DNA of 12,267 nt from JBKHJZ01 sp046537875 (GTDB lineage Bacteria > Actinomycetota > Acidimicrobiia > Acidimicrobiales > VFJN01). The position numbers were made by a program, and so were the translations under genes. Position 1 is the first letter of the stretch. Each line of letters opens with the position of its first letter. Positions 6,200 to 12,267 of this stretch are shown piece after piece. The notes beneath the pieces were generated by a model that was given only the letters and a program-made list of their open reading frames with translations, was not told where the DNA came from and made no database searches. The DNA lies in assembly GCA_046537875.1 (NCBI GenBank), contig JBKHJZ010000094.1, positions 1 through 12,267 on the forward strand, given 5' to 3'.

Positions 6200-7662
6200 C
6201 CCGCGCCGAGCCCGGCTGGAACGACGGCGCCGTGGAGACCGGCGACCGGATGACGACGCTCGACGCGAGCTTCCTGTGGTTCGAGCGCCCGGGGATCCCC
6301 GTCCACCTCGGTGCGGTGGCGATCTTCGAGGGGGCGCCCCTGAAGGACGCCGCCGGCCGGCTCCGCATCGACGACCTGCGGGCCCGGATCGACGCCGGGC
6401 TGGCCGCCCTTCCCCGGCTGCGGCGGCGGCTGGTGTCGGTCCCGTTCGGCCTCGACCGGCCCCGGTGGGTCGACGACACCGAGTTCGACATCGCCCGCCA
6501 CGTCGAGGCGGTCGAGATCCCGCCCCCGGGTGACGACAGCGCGCTGCGCCACCTGGCAGAGCGCCTCCACGGCGAACCCCTCCCCCGCGACCGGCCCCTG
6601 TGGCACCTGACCTTCGTCACCGGGATGACCGACGGGCGGATCGGCCTGATCGAGCGGGTCCACCACTCGCTGGTCGACGGGGTGAGCGGCGTCGACGCCG
6701 TCGCCATCCTGCTCGACGTCGAACCGGACGCACCGACACCGCCGGGCGACCGGTGGCAGCCCGCCCCGACCCCGCCCCCCGCGGCGCTCGCGGCCGACGC
6801 CCTCTTCGACCGGGGCATCGACGCCGTCCGGGCGCTGCGCCGGACCGCGTCCGCCGCCATCCGGCCAGCCGAGACGGTCCACAGTGCCTCCGTCGTCGCG
6901 TCCGGTCTGGCCTCGGTGGTGCGCGACGGCCTCGTGGCCCCGCCGTCGTCTCTCAACACGTCGATCGGTGCCGGCCGCCGCTTCGCGTGGGTGCACGCCC
7001 GGTTCCGCGACGCCGCGGACGTGGGGCACGGCGTTGGCGGCACCGTGAACGACGTCGTGCTCTCGGCCGTGGCCGGTGGTCTTCGCTACCTGCTCCTCGG
7101 TCGGGGGGAGCTCGTGCCCCACGACCTGACGCTGAAGGTGCTCGTACCCGTGTCGGTTCGCCGGGACGAGGAGCGGGGCACGCTCGGGAACCGCGTCGGA
7201 TCGGTGTTCGCAGCGCTACCGGTGGGAATCGGCGACCCCGCGCGCCGGCTGGCCCAGGTGACGGCCACGACCCGCTCGCTCAAGGCGGGCAACGAGGCCG
7301 CCAGCACGGAGATGCTTCTCCGCGCGGCCGACGCCGTGCCACCCGGCATCGGCCGCGTGATCGTGCACGCGATCGACCGCCAGCCCTTCATCAACCTGAT
7401 CGTCACCAACGTGCCCGGCCCCCAGTTCCCCCTCTACGCCCTCGGTGCCCGCCTGCTCGACGCGTACCCGATCGTCCCCCTCGGTGCGAACCTGTCGGTC
7501 GGGGTGGCGATCCTGTCGTACGACGGCGCGCTCAACATCGGCTTCACGGCGGACGCCACCCAGTGCCGGGACGTCGACACGTTCGCCGAGGGCACGGCAC
7601 GGTCGCTCCGCCAGCTCGGCGTCGACAGCCGGGTCGTGGCGACGGATGCGGCCGAAGGCTGA
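6196..7662 (+). CDS. WS/DGAT-type O-acyltransferase 2
   Basis: The second WS/DGAT acyltransferase, 488 residues from GTG 6196. This one is closer to the family norm: LDASFLWFE near the start, PLWHLTFV, the catalytic HHSLVDG (156-162 by this start), GGTVNDVVLSAVAGG, TNVPGPQFPLY and GANLSVGVAILSY. I chose GTG 6196 because it overlaps the previous stop as GTGA and follows GAGGTGGGGG at 6179-6188. ATG at 6250 (470 residues) starts right at the family's conserved region and is a fair alternative. Co-translation with the first copy suggests two enzymes of different acyl or acceptor preference, or a complex. The 3' end converges on the USP gene with 19 bases between stops, and I see no clear terminator there. 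Confidence 0.92.
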   Translation: MTRAEPGWNDGAVETGDRMTTLDASFLWFERPGIPVHLGAVAIFEGAPLKDAAGRLRIDDLRARIDAGLAALPRLRRRLVSVPFGLDRPRWVDDTEFDIARHVEAVEIPPPGDDSALRHLAERLHGEPLPRDRPLWHLTFVTGMTDGRIGLIERVHHSLVDGVSGVDAVAILLDVEPDAPTPPGDRWQPAPTPPPAALAADALFDRGIDAVRALRRTASAAIRPAETVHSASVVASGLASVVRDGLVAPPSSLNTSIGAGRRFAWVHARFRDAADVGHGVGGTVNDVVLSAVAGGLRYLLLGRGELVPHDLTLKVLVPVSVRRDEERGTLGNRVGSVFAALPVGIGDPARRLAQVTATTRSLKAGNEAASTEMLLRAADAVPPGIGRVIVHAIDRQPFINLIVTNVPGPQFPLYALGARLLDAYPIVPLGANLSVGVAILSYDGALNIGFTADATQCRDVDTFAEGTARSLRQLGVDSRVVATDAAEG

Positions 7663-7681
7663 CCTCGACCGCGGCCTCGGA

Positions 7682-8539
7682 TCACCGGGACCTCGTCGGC
7701 CGGTCGGCCGGACGCGGGGCCGGAACCGCCAGCACCGGAACCGGCGACCGACGCACGGTGGCCGCCGTCACACTGCCGAGCAGGGCCCGGCTCCAGCCCG
7801 ACCGCCCGTGGGTGGCCATGACCAGCAGGGCGACGGGTTCGGACATGGCCAGCCCGGTGAGGGCCGAGACCGGCTCCCCGCGCTCGATCACCTCGACCCC
7901 GTCGACGTCACCGAACTGCTCGGCGAGCGCTCGCACGCGCACCGGTGCGCCGGGCTCCACCACCTGGGCCAGCCAGAACGGCAGCGCCAGGTGGTCGGCC
8001 CACCGCCGCCCCACGACGCAGGCCCGGTCGGCGAAAGGGGAACCGTCGTGGCAGGCCACGACGCGGCCCTCGAGCCGGGTACCGCTCCTGACGTGTGGGC
8101 CGACGAGCAGCACGGGATCCGGCGCGCGGCGCAGCACGTCGTCGGTCACCGCGTGCACGAACGCGTGGGCCCGCTCGACACCGTGGGACGGCATGCACAC
8201 CAGCCCGCCCGGCCGCGCGGCGTCGACCACCGCCGCCGAGATCGAGCCGTAGTCCACGACCCGCAGCTCCACACGGTCGACCCCGGCGCCACGGGCGGCA
8301 AGCTCGCGCAGGTGGTCCTCGAGCTCGTCGCCGTGGCCACCCCCGGGCGCGACGCTGACCACCCGGACCGGCACCGGCGAGCGGCGGCACAGGGCGGCGA
8401 CCACGCCCAGCACCGCGCCCGGCTCCTCGCCTGCGGCGAGGGGCACGACGATGTGCTCGAACGGGGTCGCGTCCCGCGGGAGCGGTGCCGATCCGTGGGG
8501 CGCACCGCCCGCGGCCGATCCCGTGACCGGATGAACCAT
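7682..8539 (-). CDS. universal stress protein, two USP domains
   Basis: A 285-residue tandem universal stress protein, cytoplasmic. Domain 1 (about 28-148) has a degenerate nucleotide loop (SHGVERAHAFVHAVT). Domain 2 (about 158-273) has an intact ATP-binding pattern, THGRSGWSRALLGS at 243-256, which fits G-2x-G-9x-G-S/T. Tandem USPs of this type bind ATP and help actinobacteria survive hypoxia or stasis; M. tuberculosis Rv2623 is the known example. ATG at 8537-8539 follows GGGAGGTG at the right distance; an upstream start at 8605 would add 22 residues with no USP similarity. The gene diverges from a second USP gene across 184 bases, and a DosR-like word lies 73 bases before its ATG. The family is sure; the ligand and partner are unknown. 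Confidence 0.92.
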   Translation of the reverse strand: MVHPVTGSAAGGAPHGSAPLPRDATPFEHIVVPLAAGEEPGAVLGVVAALCRRSPVPVRVVSVAPGGGHGDELEDHLRELAARGAGVDRVELRVVDYGSISAAVVDAARPGGLVCMPSHGVERAHAFVHAVTDDVLRRAPDPVLLVGPHVRSGTRLEGRVVACHDGSPFADRACVVGRRWADHLALPFWLAQVVEPGAPVRVRALAEQFGDVDGVEVIERGEPVSALTGLAMSEPVALLVMATHGRSGWSRALLGSVTAATVRRSPVPVLAVPAPRPADRPTRSR

Positions 8540-8612
8540 CGACCGATCACCTCCCGGACTCGTCGCGCGCTCGGCGCTGCACCCACCGTGGCGGCTCCGC
8601 CCCACCGCTCAC

Positions 8613-8626
8613 CAGGGTCGAAGGTC
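8613..8626 (-). promoter_or_regulatory. candidate DosR/DevR-like operator, copy 2
   Basis: This is the exact reverse complement of 4759-4772 and reads GACCTTCGACCCTG on the minus strand. It is oriented toward the minus-strand USP gene, 73 bases from its ATG, and sits 97 bases before the plus-strand USP ATG. The overlapping 14-mer at 8615-8628 (minus strand) matches 10 of 14 positions of the DosR core. The function is inferred. Confidence 0.45.
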
Positions 8627-8670
8627 ACGACCGGTCCGACCTCTCGGCCACGCAGGCCGGGGCCGACAGC

Positions 8671-8680
8671 CGTCATGACG
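8671..8680. repeat. perfect 10-base palindrome between the USP genes
   Basis: CGTCATGACG is its own reverse complement and lies 43 bases before the plus-strand USP ATG. It could be a binding site for a dimeric regulator. It is short enough to be chance, and I found no second copy. Confidence 0.25.
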
Positions 8681-8723
8681 TTCGCCCCTTCCCCTCGCGG
8701 ACCCGGTGGTCGATGATCGAGCC

Positions 8724-9611
8724 ATGGCCACCACGCCACGCCCCGCCGACCACCTCACCCATCCACAGCCGCTGACCGCACGGCCGGTGCACGCCCGCCG
8801 CGTGGTCGTCCCCGTCGACGGCTCGCCCTTCGCCGAGCGGGCCCTGCCGGTCGCCGCCTGGGTGGCACGCGCGCTCGGCGGCGGGACGTACCTGGTGCAG
8901 GTCGTCCCGTCCGACGACGAGGCCGAGCCGGTCATCCGGTACCTCGACAGCGCGGCGCGACGCCACGGCGTCACGAGCTGGGACGTGCTGCGCGGCGACG
9001 ACGTGAGCGAGGCCATCGCGGGCATCCTGACCGACGACGAGCCGGGCCTGCCCTGCCTCGCCACGCACGGCCGCGACCGCAGCGCCGCGGTGCTGGGCTC
9101 GGTCGCCGAGGCCGTGGTCGAGCGGGTCGCCGTGCCCGTCGTGCTGGCCGGGCCCCGGTCGCGTCCCGCACGCGCGGACGACGCACCGATCATCGCCGGG
9201 GTCGCCGGGAGCGACGACGACGGCCAAGTGGTCGAGGCGGCGCTCGGGTGGGCGGCGACGATGGGCAGGCGCCTGGTGGTGGCCACGGTCGCCGAGCCGG
9301 TGCCGGCACCGTACCGTGAGGATCGACCGGTGCGCCGCGGACACGGTCCGCCCGACCCCGAGGCGTACGTGGAGGACCTCGTCGAGCGGGCCGCCGGCTC
9401 CGACGTCCAGGTCGTGGGTCGGGTGGCGTACGACCCGGTGAGCGTGCGGGACGGCCTCGTCGACCTGGCCGGCGACACGACCGCCCTCGTGGTGCTCGGG
9501 ACCCACCACCGTTCGCGGCCGGCCCGCACGCTGCGGGGAAGCCACGCGGCGCGCATCGTGCACGATCTCCGCGTGCCCGCCGTGCTCGTACCGCTGGACG
9601 CCCGGGGGTGA
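8724..9611 (+). CDS. universal stress protein, two degenerate USP domains
   Basis: A 295-residue tandem USP, divergent from the previous one and sharing the strand-1 motif (VVVPVDGSPFAERAL at 27-41; the other has VVACHDGSPFADRA). Domain 1 keeps THGRDRSAAVLGS (114-126). Domain 2 has THHRSRPARTLRGS (260-273), where the first glycine of the ATP loop is His. Nucleotide binding is therefore probably weak in domain 2, and the better site is in domain 1, the reverse of the neighbouring USP. The two may act as complementary partners. ATG 8724 was chosen; GTG 8706 would add six residues, and neither has a strong ribosome site. The 2H-phosphoesterase gene follows after 13 bases, so the two probably form an operon. 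Confidence 0.9.
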   Translation: MATTPRPADHLTHPQPLTARPVHARRVVVPVDGSPFAERALPVAAWVARALGGGTYLVQVVPSDDEAEPVIRYLDSAARRHGVTSWDVLRGDDVSEAIAGILTDDEPGLPCLATHGRDRSAAVLGSVAEAVVERVAVPVVLAGPRSRPARADDAPIIAGVAGSDDDGQVVEAALGWAATMGRRLVVATVAEPVPAPYREDRPVRRGHGPPDPEAYVEDLVERAAGSDVQVVGRVAYDPVSVRDGLVDLAGDTTALVVLGTHHRSRPARTLRGSHAARIVHDLRVPAVLVPLDARG

Positions 9612-9624
9612 CGGGCCGGGCGCC

Positions 9625-10191
9625 GTGGACCATGTGATCGCCCCGCTCGATCCCGACCACGTCGCCGCCGCCGGCCACCTGTCGACCGAGCTGGCGGCGT
9701 CGTTGTCGATGGATCCCGGCTGCGCCAGCTCCGGCCTCCACATCACCCTGGTGTCGTACCAGGGTCTCGCACCTGGGGTGGCCGGCCGGGCCGTGGCGCA
9801 CGTCGCAGGCACGGTGGCGCCGTTGACCGTGCGGGCCCACGGCTACGGCGTGTTCACCGGCGACGGCGACTCCGACCTCTCGCTGCACGTCATCGTGGTG
9901 CGCAACTCGGCCCTCGACCGGCTCCACGCCCGGGTGCACGCCGCCCTCTCGGACGCTGGCGCCACCATGGACGGGCTCACCCGCCCCGAGGTCTGGACCC
10001 CGCACATCACGCTGCTCGACCGGCACCTCGACCCGGTGCTGCTGGGCCGGGCCGTCGAGCTGCTGGCGCGGCGTCCCCACCGCAGCTGGTCGGTGCCGAT
10101 CACGTCCCTCGCCATCAGCACCGGCCGGCCGGCGCACGCGCTGGCGACCCCGGTGCTGCTCACCGGAGGCGACGACGACGGCAGGCGTTGA
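9625..10191 (+). CDS. 2H phosphoesterase (2'-5' RNA ligase / cyclic phosphodiesterase-like)
   Basis: A 188-residue cytoplasmic protein with the two H-x-T motifs that define the 2H phosphoesterase superfamily: HIT at 39-41 (LHITLVSYQG) and HIT at 127-129 (PHITLLDR). The spacing between them is normal, and the length fits LigT/ThpR-type proteins. These enzymes act on 2',5' or 2',3'-cyclic phosphodiester bonds in RNA or small nucleotides. Which substrate applies here is unknown, and ligation should not be assumed. The start is GTG 9625, after GGGCCGGG at 9613-9620; ATG 9631 is two codons later. It sits 13 bases after the USP stop, so co-transcription with a stress protein is likely. Confidence 0.82.
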   Translation: MDHVIAPLDPDHVAAAGHLSTELAASLSMDPGCASSGLHITLVSYQGLAPGVAGRAVAHVAGTVAPLTVRAHGYGVFTGDGDSDLSLHVIVVRNSALDRLHARVHAALSDAGATMDGLTRPEVWTPHITLLDRHLDPVLLGRAVELLARRPHRSWSVPITSLAISTGRPAHALATPVLLTGGDDDGRR

Positions 10192-10244
10192 GTCAGCTGC
10201 CGCGGCGGCTCGCGGGGGCGAGCCATTCGGGCGGCCCCGCTGAC
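10192..10244. terminator. candidate bidirectional terminator hairpin
   Basis: GGCTCGC at 10207-10213 pairs perfectly with GCGAGCC at 10218-10224 around a GGGG loop. Outer arms GTCAGC (10192-10197) and GCTGAC (10239-10244) can close a larger structure. It lies directly after the 2H-phosphoesterase stop and before the convergent stop at 10284. There is no T-run, as is common in high-GC actinobacteria. Confidence 0.5.
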
Positions 10245-10283
10245 ACGCCTCCGCCCCGGCGTCGCGCTGGCGGACCCGTCAGC

Positions 10284-10832
10284 TCACGCCTGCCGACCGA
10301 GGAAGGCGAGGACCTCGGTCTGGCGGTCCGCACCGGGCGGGGGCTCGAGCGGCGGCCCGAAGGCCCCGGGGCTGCGCATCGCATCGCCGAACGACTGGGC
10401 CTGCGCCATGATGCGTTCGAGCTCGTCGGGGTCGATGTGGTCGTCGAGCCCGGTGGCCCGGGCGATGTCCCAGCGGTGGATCACGAGGTCGGTGCAGAGG
10501 AAGCCGTCGACGCCCTGCTCGAACGTCATGCGCCCGAAGGCGCCCTCGTAGCTGGCGGACGCACGCGCGGGATCCTCGAGGTCGGACTGGACCGCGGCCC
10601 GCGCCGCGGCCCATGCCCCGGAGGGGTCCTCGTCGACCGGCGGGATGTCGCCGAGCTCGCGGCCCACCAGGCCGAGGAACAGACCCTGGGACTCCACGAC
10701 GTGGCGGACCACGTCGAGTGCCGTCCAGCCCTCGCACGGCGACGGGGCCGCCCACCGGTCGGACGGCACCGCGTCCACGGTGCGCTGGAAGTCCCCGGCC
10801 AGTCGGCGGTAGCGGTCGGCGGTCGCGCTCAC
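10284..10832 (-). CDS. TIGR03086 / maleylpyruvate-isomerase-like (DinB-fold) protein
   Basis: A 182-residue four-helix-bundle protein of the DinB/MDMPI group, TIGR03086-like. Hallmarks are CEGWTALDVVRHVVE (33-47, with His44) and DLVIHRWDIARATG (115-128, with His119 and Asp122). These are the usual metal ligands or near them. Members of the group use thiols such as mycothiol, but most, including this subfamily, have no known reaction. I chose GTG 10830-10832 because the family similarity begins there and GCGAGGG lies about seven bases upstream; a GTG six codons earlier is possible. It is divergent from gdhA by 131 bases and shows no link to the lipid genes. Confidence 0.85.
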   Translation of the reverse strand: MSATADRYRRLAGDFQRTVDAVPSDRWAAPSPCEGWTALDVVRHVVESQGLFLGLVGRELGDIPPVDEDPSGAWAAARAAVQSDLEDPARASASYEGAFGRMTFEQGVDGFLCTDLVIHRWDIARATGLDDHIDPDELERIMAQAQSFGDAMRSPGAFGPPLEPPPGADRQTEVLAFLGRQA

Positions 10833-10882
10833 ACCTCCACCCTCGCACACCGTGCGCCCCGGTCCCGGCGCGCGAGCAGCGG

Positions 10883-10913
10883 TTGGGGCGGCGCTCTGCG
10901 CGCCCGGTACCCT
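10883..10913 (+). promoter_or_regulatory. weak promoter candidate for gdhA
   Basis: TTGGGG (10883-10888) and TACCCT (10908-10913, fitting TAnnnT) are 19 bases apart, about 50 bases before the gdhA GTG. The spacing is long, so this is a low-confidence call from eye. Confidence 0.25.
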
Positions 10914-10963
10914 CGTTCGGTCCGTGCCCGCCCCCACACGCGCGCCAGACCCGGAGACCCCCC

Positions 10964-12267
10964 GTGATCGACGAGAAGCTCGAACCCGTCTTCACCGAGG
11001 TGGTGCGGCGGAATCCGGGCGAGCCCGAGTTCCACCAGTCGGTCCGCGAGGTCCTGCAATCTCTCGGGCTGGTGATCGCCAAGCACCCGGAGTTCGGCCG
11101 GCACAAGATCATCCAGCGGATCTGCGAGCCCGAGCGCCAGATCATCTTCCGGGTGCCCTGGCAGGACGATCGGGGCGAGGTCCACATCAACCGGGGCTTT
11201 CGCGTCGAGTTCAACAGCGCCCTCGGGCCGTACAAGGGTGGACTGCGGTTCCACCCCACCGTCTACCTCGGCATCGTCAAGTTCCTCGGCTTCGAGCAGG
11301 TGTTCAAGAACGCCCTCACCGGCCTGCCGATCGGCGGGGCCAAGGGCGGGTCGGACTTCGACCCGAAGGACCGCTCCGACGACGAGGTCATGCGCTTCTG
11401 CCAGAGCTTCATGACCGAGCTGCACCGCCATCTTGGCGAGTACACCGACGTGCCGGCCGGCGACACCGGGGTGGGCACCCGGGAGATCGGCTGGATGTTC
11501 GGCCAGTACAAGCGCCTGACCAACCGCTACGAGTCGGGGGTGCTCACCGGCAAGGGCATCGACTGGGGTGGCTCGCTCGTCCGCCGGGAGGCCACGGGCT
11601 ACGGCACGGTGTTCTTCCTCCGGGAGATGCTGAGAGCGCGCGGCGACAGGCTCGACGGGAAGACGTGCGTGGTCTCCGGATCGGGGAACGTCGCCATCTA
11701 CGCCATGGAGAAGCTCACGCAGCTCGGTGCCCGGGTCGTGGCCTGCTCCGACTCCGACGGAGTCGTCCACGACGCCAAGGGCATCGACATCGAGCTGGTC
11801 AAGGAGATCAAGGAGCAGGACCGGGCGCGGCTCGGCCGGTACGTCCGCAGCCGGCCCGACGCCTCGTACCACGCCGGGGGCGCGATCTGGGACATCCCGT
11901 GCGAGGTGGCGATGCCGTGCGCCACGCAGAACGAGCTGACGGGGCGCGACGCGGCGACGCTGGTGCGCAACGGGTGCATCGCCGTGGCCGAGGGTGCCAA
12001 CATGCCGACGGCGCCCGACGGTGTGCGCGTGTTCCGGGACGCCGGCGTGGCGTTCGGGCCGGGCAAGGCGGCCAACGCCGGCGGGGTCGCGACCTCGGCG
12101 CTCGAGATGCAGCAGAACGCCAGCCGCGACTCGTGGACGTTCGGCTACACCCAGCGACGGCTCGACGAGATCATGACCGGCATCCACGATCTCTGCTTCG
12201 CCACGGCCGACGAGTTCGGTAGCCCGGGCGACTACGTGACCGGAGCCAACATCGCGGGGTTCCGCCG
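10964..12267 (+). CDS. gdhA: NADP-type glutamate dehydrogenase, 3'-partial
   Basis: Glutamate dehydrogenase, which makes glutamate from 2-oxoglutarate and ammonia (and the reverse) as a cytoplasmic hexamer. The 434 visible codons follow the E. coli-type GdhA closely. Substrate lysine Lys91 is in PYKGGLRFHP, catalytic Lys127 is in GGAKGGSDFDPK (E. coli Lys92 and Lys128), and the Rossmann loop GSGNVA starts at 239. CSDSDG at the end of the second strand fits NADP use. It also has VAEGANMPT and GPGKAANAGGVA. The E. coli enzyme is 447 residues, so only about a dozen codons are lost beyond the window. The start is GTG 10964, with GGAG at 10952-10955. It is a housekeeping nitrogen-assimilation gene, with no sign of a link to the genes to its left. 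Confidence 0.96.
   Translation, partial: MIDEKLEPVFTEVVRRNPGEPEFHQSVREVLQSLGLVIAKHPEFGRHKIIQRICEPERQIIFRVPWQDDRGEVHINRGFRVEFNSALGPYKGGLRFHPTVYLGIVKFLGFEQVFKNALTGLPIGGAKGGSDFDPKDRSDDEVMRFCQSFMTELHRHLGEYTDVPAGDTGVGTREIGWMFGQYKRLTNRYESGVLTGKGIDWGGSLVRREATGYGTVFFLREMLRARGDRLDGKTCVVSGSGNVAIYAMEKLTQLGARVVACSDSDGVVHDAKGIDIELVKEIKEQDRARLGRYVRSRPDASYHAGGAIWDIPCEVAMPCATQNELTGRDAATLVRNGCIAVAEGANMPTAPDGVRVFRDAGVAFGPGKAANAGGVATSALEMQQNASRDSWTFGYTQRRLDEIMTGIHDLCFATADEFGSPGDYVTGANIAGFR

Noticed and set aside
8540..8723. Small minus-strand gene between the two USP genes
   Set aside because: Open frames here have no family similarity, and the region is better explained as a divergent promoter.

Overview
The window is about 12.3 kb of very GC-rich DNA. 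It is densely packed and read on both strands, with GTG starts and GTGA stop/start overlaps. The gene families (tandem WS/DGAT acyltransferases, DUF1918, tandem-domain universal stress proteins, a TIGR03086 protein) point to an actinomycete-type bacterium (Actinomycetota). A deep lineage such as Acidimicrobiia is possible, but that is inferred from gene content, not from a marker gene. I saw no rRNA, tRNA, CRISPR array, insertion sequence or phage gene.

Layout. (1) 1-1079: the 3' part of a 2-oxoacid dehydrogenase E2 acyltransferase, translationally coupled to a stand-alone acyl carrier protein. (2) 1146-1526: a small DUF1918 protein, followed directly and in the same frame by a roughly 58-codon remnant of the C-terminus of an FtsX-like ABC transporter permease. 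(3) 1666-3679: two overlapping KAS III/thiolase-fold condensing enzymes. The first has a complete catalytic set, including an OleA-like glutamate. The second keeps Cys but has lost His and Asn. (4) 3712-4620, minus strand: an alpha/beta hydrolase with no obvious catalytic His. (5) 4832-7662: two overlapping WS/DGAT-type acyltransferases. (6) 7682-9611: two divergently transcribed tandem-domain universal stress proteins, the second followed by a 2H-phosphoesterase (2'-5' RNA ligase-like) gene ending at 10191. (7) 10284-10832, minus strand: a TIGR03086/maleylpyruvate-isomerase-like protein. (8) 10964-12267: NADP-type glutamate dehydrogenase, cut by the window end about a dozen codons short.

How the genes may work together (inference). 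E2, ACP, the two condensing enzymes, the hydrolase and the WS/DGAT pair form an acyl-group supply, condensation and esterification set that could make a neutral storage or envelope lipid. DUF1918, WS/DGAT and tandem USP are also families found in the Mycobacterium tuberculosis DosR (hypoxia/dormancy) regulon (Rv0569, tgs1/Rv3130c, Rv2623). In support, an exact 14-base word, GACCTTCGACCCTG, occurs in the two divergent intergenic regions, upstream of the first WS/DGAT gene and of the minus-strand USP gene. It has the same orientation relative to each gene, and the region around each copy matches 10 of 14 positions of the DosR core consensus. The most interesting reading is therefore a dormancy-type lipid locus with an unusual condensing-enzyme pair. 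Glutamate dehydrogenase and the TIGR03086 protein look like ordinary neighbours.
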